Positions 1 through 8,519 of a stretch of 21,009 bases of DNA are shown one piece after another; the stretch's first letter is position 1; each line of letters begins with the position of its first letter. The position numbers were made by a program, and so were the translations under genes. Source of the DNA: Saccoglossus kowalevskii (lineage: Eukaryota; Hemichordata; Enteropneusta; Harrimaniidae); NCBI RefSeq assembly GCF_000003605.2, contig NW_003142802.1, positions 10,437 to 31,445 of the forward strand, given 5' to 3'. The notes below the pieces were generated by a model. That model did no database searches, had not been told where the DNA came from, and saw only the letters and a program-made list of their open reading frames with translations.

Positions 1-207
1 TCAACACAATCAGGAAAAGAAACCCAGACAACCATGTTGTATTTCTGTTGAATACATTTTGTAGCAGTGCGTCACTTCGGAATATTGTCTAAAATAAAAT
101 ATTCAATCCCAGCCAAATCTAGGTCAAAGGGTCAGATTGCGTGCATATAATTATAGATAGTTAAAACAAAAAGTATTTGAACTTTTGACGGTTGTTCAAC
201 ATCTATG

Positions 208-232
208 CACGGTTACTAAACTAGTAACCGTG
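208..232. repeat. 25-bp perfect inverted repeat flanked by 7-bp direct repeats
   Basis: CACGGTTACTA (208-218) and its exact complement TAGTAACCGTG (222-232) are separated by three bases. The sequence atctatg lies immediately outside on both sides (201-207 and 233-239), like a target-site duplication around a minimal insertion. Confidence 0.6.
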
Positions 233-360
233 ATCTATGAAAACCAGAAAATTTTTAGTAGTCCGAATTGTTGCACGGTCGAAAATAAAACGGAAATTGA
301 CCGGTCAAAAGCGGAAGCGGTCAAGAAGTTTGGGGGAAATGAGTACAGTACTTCTTTGTT

Positions 361-532
361 TGATGAAGCGATGCTGATGCCACATTGTCGCCATAATGAG
401 GCCACAATGAAGCGAAGCGATAATCGCCTAACTTTTTAATGTCGCGACATTGAAGCGATGCTGAAGCCATAACAATGCCATAATGATGCGATGCTGGAGC
501 GAAGCTGACGCTGAAGTGAAGCCAAAGCTTCC
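361..532. repeat. Degenerate GAAGC/GATGC-rich tandem repeat
   Basis: Words such as gaagcgatgctgatgcca (364), gaagcgatgctgaagcca (452) and gatgcgatgctggagcga (485) recur with changes. The tract gives an 84-codon open frame at 185-439 that has no splice or domain support. Confidence 0.6.
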
Positions 533-1014
533 GCGAGAACTGTACTGTATCTTTAATTATCTAATTTTGGTGAATATTTTTGTCATTTTTGGTAAAAAAT
601 GATATTTTCTTATTAAAAACCAAAATCATTTATGGTGAAAAATGATATTTTTGAATTCTTGTTGAAAACAGCAAGTCTCATTGCATTGATACTATACGTA
701 TTGTTCATTTTCTATGATATCTTCTGTTCTTTAATTGAAATGTGCATTGCTAACAGCGGAGCTATCTCAGCCGAGAGGCTGCTTGTTTCATCACAAATTC
801 ACAAATAGTCCTGTTTATACATTTATACTGCACAGACAAAAATAACAAGATTTTTGAGTAAAAACTGAAAATTGACTCAAATTTTGTCTGTTGGATTATA
901 AAAAAAAAATTGCAAAAAAATTTGGATAAGAAAGTCTTGTGGTGAAAAGGTTAAGCTTCTTTATCACATATAACCATAGTATCTATCTTTATTTATATCT
1001 CCTGTTTTGTTTAG

Positions 1015-1138
1015 GTGAATCAGCTCAGTGTTCTTGTAAACCTCTCTTCTCTGGAACTTCCTGCCTCGATGACCTGTGTGAAGGAATTTGTCAGAATGGT
1101 GGTGTATGTTTTGACAATGATGGTGCAATAAACTGCAA
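1015..1138 (+). CDS. LRP1: LRP1 exon: end of one EGF module and start of the next
   Basis: The acceptor is tttgtttag before 1015 and the donor is gtaagt at 1139. Two bases complete a codon begun in an exon outside the window (phase 1 at the 5' side), and the exon ends in phase 2. It encodes [12 protein letters not shown], the tail of an EGF module, then [12 protein letters not shown], the first half of the next. The upstream ATG at 939 lies in the intron and is not a start. Confidence 0.88.
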
Positions 1139-4100
1139 GTAAGTACATTGTACTTTGGATTGTGAACTAACTGACCAGACTCCGATACTGACCAGCCCAC
1201 TCTGATACCACTGACCAGCCCACTCTGATACCAACTGACCAGCCCACTCTGATACCAACTGACCAGCCCACTCTGATACCAACTGACCAGCCCACTCTGA
1301 TGACATTTATTTACTCTTTTATTCTGCATGTCTGCCCAATATGTTTCATCAAATTTAAGATAGACTGCTGCTCAAGAGTTTATTTTACATATGTTCATAT
1401 TTTAGTGGCTATCGCAATGGCAATATTTTGTGTCCCTGTTTGGTAGGTGGAGTTTTTGTTTCAATATTTTTTGAGAAAAAAATGCATAAAATACCATTTT
1501 TAGCATAGACCACAAAGAAAACAGATTTTCCATTAAAAACTCACTAAAATCATTGTGAATTTGTTAATACTGCTAGACATCAAAAAAATAGCTTATCATA
1601 CACTATGCATCTTTCTTTACCATATTTCAAAGAGTAAAATAAATTTTTAATATTTAGATCTATCTTGCCATAGAAAAGAATTTAAAAATTCTCTAAAACA
1701 GACAAAACATGTCATCTTATTGGTTTTCTCTAAACGGTGAGTACGGTGACCCAATATTTTGGTTTCATTTTTTCAATCCATGTAACAATATTTTTACTTT
1801 TGTATATAATAGTGTTTACCTTAACACCACATACTTTTCAACAGTATCATGTGACGTACTCTGTTCAATCACAATTTGATTTCAGTTGCACTGAAGAATA
1901 CGGTGGTCGTTATTGCGATCATGCAAAAGCCCACCCTGATGAATGTGAATGTAAGCATGGAGATTGCGTTTATGATAAAACGTCAGAAACGAAGATGGCA
2001 GTGTGCAAGTGAGTAATTATTGTAATAATGTCGTCTGATGTATTGAACATGTTTACGTCTGTAAATGTACTGCATGATGTACAATAAATAAATTATTCAC
2101 CTTTCTAAGGTCAATATGTTTTATCAGAATGATTGGCAGGTGCAATAATATTGTAGCACTTTATGTACAATAAGTATAATATTAACCTGTATTTTATGTA
2201 CAATAAGTATAATATTGACCTGTATTTTATGTGCATAATAGAATGGTCATAATTTTTTTTGCATAAAACAATAGTAAATATATTTTACTGATATTGCTTG
2301 GCAATATTCAAATTTTCAAGGATTAAAAAACAGTAGATTGCCAGAAATTCACTTAAAATAATTGATGAAAACACACTTTTTAGATTATGTTTATGCACAG
2401 AAAATAAATATTTGCCAATAAATTTTATGATATAGGTGTCCACGAATAAGGTTATGCTAATACAGAAATGAACATACTGACAATGCTGCAAATCATCTTG
2501 TGGTACAGTCAACTTGACTTGAAAAAAACTCCTATAATTTGTTCATAAATTTTGAACTGTACCGACTTACAATATATTTTTATTTGGTCTAAAATTATCA
2601 ATAAAATTTTAGAAATACGCAAAAAAAATACACAAAATGTTGCACCAAATTTTGGAGGGGAAAATTATTAATAATGGTTTTCAAAATGTTAATGAAATAT
2701 TTGTTGCATTTGTTCTATAGGTGTTATTTTGGATGGGAAGGTCCTAGCTGTGAATACAAGTCTTGTGAAGGATACTGTAAAAATAGCGGTACATGTAGCA
2801 AGACAAATAATAAACTGAAATGCAGGTAATTTACCTCACATTAGTTTCAGTTTCATTTCATGTGAATTGCTAAATCTGAAATAATTAAATCCTTTGGGTT
2901 TTGGGTCTATGATCAAATCTACTGAGAATTGAGTGTTGTAGTCTGTTACGTTATTTACTATATCAAAAGCAAACTGGCTCCTTAAAAAATATACCGTTAT
3001 TCCAGAGTATAAGCCAAGGGGCCTGAACATGAAAAATCAGGAAAATTAGGGGTTGGTCTTCTACTCGAGGATCATCTCAGATGGTGGGTTTAAAATTGAA
3101 CCATCTTCCAAACCACTAAAAATCCTCCAAATTACATTTTTCGTTCACATTGCTGGTCTCAGAGAAATATTGTCTTTTTGAGGAAAAAAATGTGAAACGA
3201 GTCTATAAACAACCTTCCTCTCTAGCGAATATTAATATTTTTTAATGTTAACCTGTTCAATGATGGTAAGTGAGTGAAATGTTCTGTTCTATTTTTTTTC
3301 AGCTGTACAGCTGAGTTTTCTGGAAACCAATGTGAATTGAAAAAAGCATCAGAAGAGTTATGTGAACACTTGAATTGTGGTCTTTATGGAATCTGTGTTC
3401 ACACTGATGGAGGGGATGTTGTCTGCCAGTAAGTATGATTAGCACTCTCTAGTGGTGGTTTTATAAGCCAGCATAAAGTGCATGTAGTCATGAATGAATG
3501 TGACTTACTGTAAAATCTGTATTAGAAGCTGCGGCTTCTATTAAAATGGTACAATGCAACAGAGGGGATGCAGCTTCTATTAGAGCATTTACACATATTA
3601 GAAACAATGAATTTTTGGTTCCCAAATGTTTAAAAAGAATGGGTGCGGCTTCAATTATGGATGCGGCTTCTAATACAGATTTTACGGCCTTTATGAGAAA
3701 GGTTTTATTTTGTTAGTGAAGGCAAGCATTGTAATATAAGGTTATTGCGAAGATATTACAAATTATACACACAAAAAATGTAGTACAGCGATCATATTGG
3801 GAGACATGTAACAGAGGGTTACTTCAGAAGTATTTCGTAAGTTACAACATCTGTGACGTGACCCAAAATAATTAAGTTACAGATTTCATTATCAGTGCGC
3901 ATGTGTGTGTGTGTGTCATTATCCATATTAAAATCAAGAAACGCAGAAACTTGTTGTGGAAACTGTAATGGAATTTCATATAAAATGAAAAGCACATTTT
4001 TATGACATTCAAATTTATTTTTTGAGGTATAATAATATAAATATTGGAAAACTCTGCCAAATAAACAATATGCAAAATCATTCTGCCAACTTTAACACAT

Positions 4101-7100
4101 CATTTTGATTTTATGGACATTTTAAGTATCTTAAAATGCAAACTTTTTTTGGAACAAACAATTATATATTCAACCAGCCGACCAATTTACATTTTCAACT
4201 TTCCAAAATGAAACATTTACAATTGTTTTAATAGTTTCACAAAGAATAACAGAGACAGAAACATTAAGTACATTCACATGTCGGCAACACAAATGTCACA
4301 ACGTATTGAAAAGAATTAGCTAATAGTGCCAGAGAAACATCATGCAGAATCACAATATGTACCGTACTTATCCGGGTAAGAGCCCATGTCTGGGCAAACG
4401 CCACCCCCCACGGTACTGTAAAAATGTGAATTAATTGAAATACCATGTTATCAGTGCCAGATTTGTAATGTCCTCCAACAAAATAATATTAATTTTACTT
4501 TTGAACATTTATGAAGTGAATTACAGCAGGCACAAACATGATCAGTATAACTGTAACTAAGGCAACTGCAAATAAAATAACTTTCTTTCTGTAGTCTTAA
4601 CAATGTTGCAATATGAACAAAAATAAGTGGGACTTGGGAAGTGGAATTGTCACAAAATGTAGCAAATTGTTTTCATAAAATTAGAATATTTGATAATGTA
4701 GCTTCAATAAGAAAGTCCCTATTGCAATTTTCATGGGAAAATTTGCTAACTTCTGTATGAATGAATCTTATTTGCGCCTGCTGTAACACAAATAAGTGCC
4801 AAATATATGTCCATAACATTGATGGATGTGTTCTATTTTTTTTTAGCTGTAATGACGATTGGGACGGGTCGAATTGTGATCAACCCATTCATGGAACAGC
4901 TGATGAACAAAAAAGTTCTGATTCATCAAGTAAGTTGAAATCCACTTATTACATTGTCCATTGCATCACCATCTTGACAATACTAAAGGTGGCTTCACCT
5001 GAATCCTCACAAAACTGATATACACTAAATAACTAGAACGTTTCTAAAAATTGTTAAGGTTGGAAGTCAATTATCCCAACTGCTTAGACATTTTAGACTG
5101 TCTTGGGAATATTTCTTTTTTGAATCCAAATGGCAGTTATTTTTAATGCATCCAGGTTTCATGTAAAACACAATGTATTTTCCATTCGTTGTACACACAG
5201 TTGAGGAACCATATCAGATACCACATGGCACATACATAGACCAGTGCCATCTAATGCAAGTCAATATATGTATCAGTATTACTCTTGTCCCATCTACAGT
5301 CCTTTATAATTATGGTTTGACAATACAAATGAATCTTTACTCAACTAGTACTTATTCCTGTACAAGTACACCTGTATAGTATTTTTCTATTATTTTCCCA
5401 GCATCCATTGCTGTAGCAGTACCCATAATATTACTCGTTATTGTAATCATTATTATACTTGGAATAATACTGTACAGAAGAAGAGCAAGGTATGTCATTT
5501 ACATATGACCTTTGACCCTGTATATTTGTATATGTTCTGACAAAAACTGAAATTGTTAAATATAAATGTGAGTTTTTTATAACAAGTTTTTTGTCACAGT
5601 GGTTCAAAATTCTATTTGAAAATTTTTGTCCTAACAGAGAAAGTGCACTGTCATCAAATCTGCAAATTGTATTATGCTCTTATTGTTCTTCTGTTCTCTG
5701 ATTGGTCTTTACACGTACTACGTGATAGTTCTTTTTCAAATGCAGTTTTTATGAGCTTGCCTATAAATATGCATTTTGCTTTTAGCAGTTCTCTAAAAAT
5801 TGGCTCCTGCTAAAATTTTGGGTTGTACACAATTCAAACAACAGTGCCACTTTAAAAAATGACAAATACTAGTTGGAGATAAGTATTTTTCTTGGCTCAA
5901 TGCCAAAATTATTCCTCTTTTTGTAGTCAATATCAAGGATTCCAGCATAAACGTATGAAGAACGGTGGAGGAGCCACAAATGTTGAAATTGGAAATCCAA
6001 CATTTTTATACGACCAAACAGAAGATGATGATGGTGCCCCGGATTTACTTGATACAGGATTTAATCTAGACCCAGATAAGGTAACTATTATCATCCATTT
6101 TACAATTATCTGTTTATTCTGTCTGTCTTCAAGTCTGGTCGATGAAATCAAAGACAAAGGTTATCATGATTCAGGTTTCATTTTGAGTATGTTATGTAGC
6201 AGCTTAAAATTCAACATATTTGATATTATCATTTTGGCTGTAGTATTAGAGTTTATTAATCCTGTTTTTATTAATCCTGCTCAGTAAAATGGAAAAAGTC
6301 AAGTCATCAAAATTTGTGTAAATAATTTTTCAATATTTAACTACTGAAAAATACTTTGTTTTAGCTGGAATTAATTGTCGCTGAAAAGCTTTTTAGGGTG
6401 TTTTGTATGTAATTTAATTTTACTGATTTTTGACAAATTAAATGTAAAATACAGGGAAAAAAGGTATATTCACTGGATTTTATTTTCACTAAATATTCCT
6501 TCAGTGAAAATAGCGAAAATAAATTACTTTATTGTGATTTAATTCTTTTCTTTCAGTCTTTCACTGAAAAAATAATTGATGGCCAAATCGATCACTTCAT
6601 CATTCATGATATATTTTGCTTTCAATTCAAACGACAAATTAGTAACATGCTCTAATACTTAACAAAAAGTTTATTTTATCCATATTATCATTTTGAGCGT
6701 ATACATTGTATATTTGGAATTTGCCTGTATAGTCAACTATAGCAATGAAATTCCATAAAATGATTGTAAATAAATTGCCCAAACTAACGTACTTTGAATT
6801 TTCTTGTATTGATATTAATCAGTCAGTTATCTGTGGAAATGAAACTTTCTTTCTATTCTGACGATGGTGATAAATCAGGGTGTTTTGAAGCAAAACTACG
6901 AATTTTATAATTTCAGCTGACATCCAAAACACAAATTTTGTATGTTTTCAGACAATCACTTCAAATGTAGAAAGACATAACATTATTGTTCCAGTGAAAT
7001 GAGCCTGAACTTGGTGTTTGAATAGTAGTTCAGATGGTTGGGTGTTTACTTAAAACCCTGTGATTCCTTGGTTTAAGAACAGACACAGCTAGCATACTGT

Positions 7101-8519
7101 TGAAACAGAAATTTTTGAAAAAAATAAACTAATTATTGGCAGTTTAAAAATAACATGGGATGCCAGAAATAATTTTTTAAAATGAATCTCAATTGTATGA
7201 ATTTTGCTCATTTTCAAATTTGAAATGACCACCAAAATTTACTGCTTGCCCGCAGAAATTCAAACAGTGCTTTACGCCAACATACTCAACAAACTATGTC
7301 AATCCGGCAACGATTTAGAAATAAACTATGTCAATCCGGCAACGATTTCGAAATAAACTATGTCAATCCGGCAACGATTTCGAAATAAACTATGTAGTGG
7401 CAGGTTTAAAGCTTCAAAGAAATAAACATGTCTTTGTTTTCATGTAAACATTTTCAGGGTTTATTTATTTGAAATTTTCACTCAGAAAAATATCAAGAAT
7501 TTGTAGCATTTTCAAAATTTGCATTTTTTTCTATTCTGTGTTCAGTGCCATCTTGCATAAATAATATACAAAGATACAACAATTAACACAATCGTTTTTC
7601 AGCAAATACTGAATATTTTCAGACCATTATACCCACAATATAACATTTGTACCGAACTGACTGAACATGTGGGTTTTCCACTGTAGAAGCTATGTTACTC
7701 TTGAGCAGGATGTGGTACTATCAAGTTCATAGGACATTTATACATCCATATTTCCACTGTACTCACTGTACTTAAACTCAGCATCAGTCTTTTTGTCTGT
7801 CTCCTCTTTTCAATCAGCTGGACACAAACTTCTCTAACCCAATTTACGAGACCACGTTGTGCAACGAAAACACTCCAATTACAACAGTTACTGAGCCCGC
7901 CAAGGAGCAACCTTACACAGAGCGAACGCCAATCGTTAGCGCAACACTGGAAGATGACGATGATGCGAATGATTCCGAAGTTTAACACAAAACTCATTTT
8001 GCATCTTTAGGTTGTTGTCTTCTTTAAATTGATGTTCTTCCCTTCCTGTATACTATGCCTCTCAGCACACTGTTAGGACCTGTCAATCGCTGTCATCAAC
8101 TATATCATGCGCACGCCATTTTTTGTTATCCCTCGTTTCATTTTGTCTATTCTATTATTAATTTTAACAGTTCTTTAAAATGTTTAATGCAATCCTGTAT
8201 GTTGGCGATGCTTCCACTTTTTTGTAAGAAATGTTTATTTTACCCATCATGCATGTGTTTCTAATATGTGTTTGTTATTTGTTTCCTCCATCTATATTTT
8301 CTGTAGCCTACCAATTTCTCAAATCCTATGTATGACACGCTATACTCTGGTGGTCCTAGCGCCTCCTCTTCACTCGCAAGTCTTGAAGAGAAAAAAGAAA
8401 ATTTACTTTTAAAAACAGAAGATGAAACAACGCCACTAAACCCGAATGATGGCGAAGATGGTGATCCGAATGATGTTGATCCAGAAAATCCGAAAGAGAG
8501 CTCGCCAATTTTATGCTGA
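1015..8519 (+). CDS. LRP1: LRP1-like LDL-receptor-related protein, C-terminal part (multi-exon, 5' partial)
   Basis: This is the 3' end of a gene for a large type I endocytic receptor of the LDL-receptor family. Joining 1015-1138, 1886-2008, 2721-2825, 3303-3428, 4847-4929, 5402-5489, 5927-6080 and 8307-8519 gives 337 residues in one frame. In order these are an EGF remnant and four EGF-like modules (about residues 1-170), a Ser-rich stalk, a hydrophobic helix (189-210) followed by YRRR, and a cytoplasmic tail. The tail has GFQHKRM, NVEIGNP, LDPDK and [10 protein letters not shown], which I recognise from the LRP1 tail and which separate it from LDLR, VLDLR and megalin. NPxY-type motifs bind PTB-domain adaptors; YxxL and the later LLL are endocytic signals. 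The LDL-A repeats, beta-propellers and furin site lie upstream of the window. An alternative last exon at 7818-7985 is annotated separately. Confidence 0.93.
1169..1301. repeat. 24-bp minisatellite directly after an LRP1 5' splice site
   Basis: The unit ctgaccagcccactctgata plus ccaa repeats about five and a half times, with the first copies slightly divergent. It starts about 30 bases after the donor at 1139. It keeps two reverse-strand frames open with a repeating SGLVSWYQ-like peptide, which is a repeat artefact rather than a gene. Confidence 0.92.
1886..2008 (+). CDS. LRP1: LRP1 exon: EGF-like module junction
   Basis: The acceptor is gatttcag before 1886 and the donor is gtgagt at 2009; both junctions are phase 2. 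The exon finishes one EGF module ([10 protein letters not shown]) and begins another ([10 protein letters not shown]). The apparent ATG ORF that starts at 1737 reads through the intron into this exon and is not an independent gene. Confidence 0.9.
2161..2235. repeat. 33-bp tandem repeat, about 2.3 copies
   Basis: Copies begin ttatgtacaataagtataat at 2161 and 2194, with a partial third at 2227. It lies in the intron at 2009-2720. Confidence 0.85.
2721..2825 (+). CDS. LRP1: LRP1 exon: EGF-like module junction
   Basis: The acceptor is tgttctatag before 2721 and the donor is gtaatt at 2826, phase 2 on both sides. It encodes [10 protein letters not shown], with the Gly-Trp-x-Gly turn typical of the last EGF loop, then [11 protein letters not shown]. 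No ORF of useful length marks it because it lacks an ATG; it was found by reading the frame between splice sites. Confidence 0.9.
3303..3428 (+). CDS. LRP1: LRP1 exon: EGF-like module junction
   Basis: A strong polypyrimidine acceptor (ttttttttcag) precedes 3303 and the donor is gtaagt at 3429. Both junctions are phase 2. The exon encodes [10 protein letters not shown] closing one EGF module and [12 protein letters not shown] opening the last full one. Confidence 0.91.
3510..3685. mobile_element. 176-bp inverted-repeat MITE in an LRP1 intron
   Basis: GTAAAATCTGTATTAGAAGC at 3510-3529 returns inverted at the right end (3663-3685), with one difference in the next few bases. The interior repeats a GCGGCTTCTAAT-like word several times, both as the terminal hairpin and near 3570 and 3645. 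No ORF is present and the target duplication is unclear. Confidence 0.65.
4360..4415. mobile_element. 56-bp miniature relative of the 902-bp TA-flanked element, in an LRP1 intron
   Basis: TA-CCGT at the left and ACGG-TA at the right bound about 50 bases that follow the left end of the element at 17957. The shared stretch runs through GCCCATG(T/C)CTGGGCAAA and a following C-rich tract ending in CAC. It looks like a very short internally deleted copy of the same family, within the intron at 3429-4846. Confidence 0.6.
4847..4929 (+). CDS. LRP1: LRP1 exon: last EGF loop and Ser-rich juxtamembrane stalk
   Basis: The acceptor is tttttttttag before 4847 and the donor gtaagt begins at 4930. It closes the last EGF module with [10 protein letters not shown], then encodes a hydrophilic stalk ending SSDSSS, which could carry O-glycans. 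The exon ends in phase 1, unlike the phase-2 EGF junctions before it. Confidence 0.88.
5402..5489 (+). CDS. LRP1: LRP1 exon: single transmembrane helix
   Basis: The acceptor tattttcccag precedes 5402 and the donor is gtatgt at 5490. The 28 whole codons encode one hydrophobic span of about 22 residues rich in Ile, Val and Leu, ending in the stop-transfer sequence YRRRAR. This orients the protein with the EGF modules outside the cell. Phase 1 in and phase 2 out agree with both neighbours. Confidence 0.93.
5927..6080 (+). CDS. LRP1: LRP1 exon: proximal cytoplasmic tail with NPTF motif
   Basis: The acceptor ctttttgtag precedes 5927 and the donor gtaact starts at 6081; the exon ends at a codon boundary. 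It encodes [21 protein letters not shown] and an acidic stretch ending [11 protein letters not shown]. The order matches the proximal half of the LRP1 tail. The first NPxY position is NPTF at residues 239-242, with Phe in place of Tyr and a Tyr two residues later. An apparent ORF running on to 6287 is read-through into the intron. Confidence 0.93.
6481..6512. repeat. Short hairpin in the LRP1 intron
   Basis: TATTTTCACT at 6481-6490 is exactly complementary to AGTGAAAATA at 6503-6512, with a 12-base loop. Similar ttcactg and cagtgaaa words lie nearby, so it may be part of a decayed element. Confidence 0.4.
7291..7396. repeat. 32-bp tandem repeat, about 3.3 copies, upstream of the alternative LRP1 exon
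   Basis: The unit begins aaactatgtcaatccggcaa at 7291, 7323, 7355 and (partial) 7387, and carries two CpGs per full later copy. It is in the intron about 420 bases before the alternative terminal exon. Copies differ at a single base, so the expansion is recent. Confidence 0.93.
7818..7985 (+). CDS. LRP1: LRP1 candidate alternative terminal exon (55 codons plus stop)
   Basis: A strong acceptor (a pyrimidine-rich stretch then caatcag) precedes 7818. The upstream donor is phase 0, so this exon joins exon 7 in frame and reads 55 codons to TAA at 7983-7985. It begins [13 protein letters not shown], parallel to [12 protein letters not shown] of the usual last exon, so the two look like tandem-duplicated terminal exons. 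The tail lacks YxxL and dileucine motifs, is acidic near its end (EDDDD) and stops at DSEV, a class I PDZ-ligand pattern. It contains no ATG, so an ATG-based ORF scan misses it. I see no AATAAA between it and 8307. A weak donor-like ag/gttgtt at 8010/8011 could splice it onward with the stop retained. Real use in mRNA is inference. Confidence 0.7.
   Translation: MDTNFSNPIYETTLCNENTPITTVTEPAKEQPYTERTPIVSATLEDDDDANDSEV
8307..8519 (+). CDS. LRP1: LRP1 last coding exon: distal tail with NPMYDTL and leucine motif
   Basis: The acceptor tattttctgtag precedes 8307 and the frame continues from phase 0 at 6080. It encodes [16 protein letters not shown], then [11 protein letters not shown] and LLL (residues 300-302), and ends PILC before TGA at 8517-8519. 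LDPDK joined to PTNFSNPMY reproduces the LRP1 tail order. YDTL fits the YxxL endocytic signal and overlaps the NPxY. The last third is an acidic Pro/Asn/Asp-rich extension (NPND, DPND, DPEN) that goes beyond the vertebrate-type ending I know. Confidence 0.93.
   Translation, partial: PTNFSNPMYDTLYSGGPSASSSLASLEEKKENLLLKTEDETTPLNPNDGEDGDPNDVDPENPKESSPILC

Larger units (their letters stand above)
1..1014. other. LRP1: LRP1 intron sequence, no exon recognised
   Basis: This is AT-rich DNA upstream of the first visible exon. Apart from the hairpin at 208-232, the GAAGC tract and a duplicated gaaaaatgatattttt-like segment near 590-650, I see nothing. The preceding LRP1 exon must lie left of the window. 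Confidence 0.5.
3429..4846 (+). other. LRP1: Long LRP1 intron
   Basis: The phases of the flanking exons match without an extra exon. The intron contains the 176-bp MITE, a short GT microsatellite near 3902-3917 and the 56-bp miniature element, and otherwise AT-rich sequence with no coding signal. Confidence 0.7.
6081..7817 (+). other. LRP1: LRP1 intron before the alternative terminal exon
   Basis: AT-rich intron from the donor gtaact at 6081 to the acceptor at 7817. It holds the hairpin at 6481 and the 32-bp tandem repeat at 7291. No other in-frame exon with convincing splice sites was seen. Confidence 0.65.

Noticed and set aside
185-439. 84-codon ORF at the left edge as a missing LRP1 exon
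   Set aside because: It has no EGF Cys pattern and no acceptor/donor pair in the phase needed at 1015, and it overlaps the GAAGC repeat and the hairpin.
964-1329. Reverse-strand ORFs of 121 and 71 codons with SGLVSWYQ or WAGQLVSE repeats
   Set aside because: They are kept open only because the 24-bp minisatellite has a length divisible by three, and they overlap a real LRP1 exon on the other strand.
5892-6287. 131-codon single-exon ORF
   Set aside because: Only 5927-6080 is coding. The rest reads from the upstream intron and past the donor at 6081.
7695-7997. 100-codon reverse-strand ORF
   Set aside because: It is the antisense shadow of the alternative LRP1 exon at 7818-7985, which has splice signals and a meaningful protein on the + strand.
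7977-8307. Splicing of the alternative exon in frame into the last exon using gtttaa at 7980 as donor, giving three tail motifs
   Set aside because: The frame would fit (phase 0), but gtttaa is a very poor 5' splice site and the stop codon follows at once. It was kept as unlikely, not annotated.
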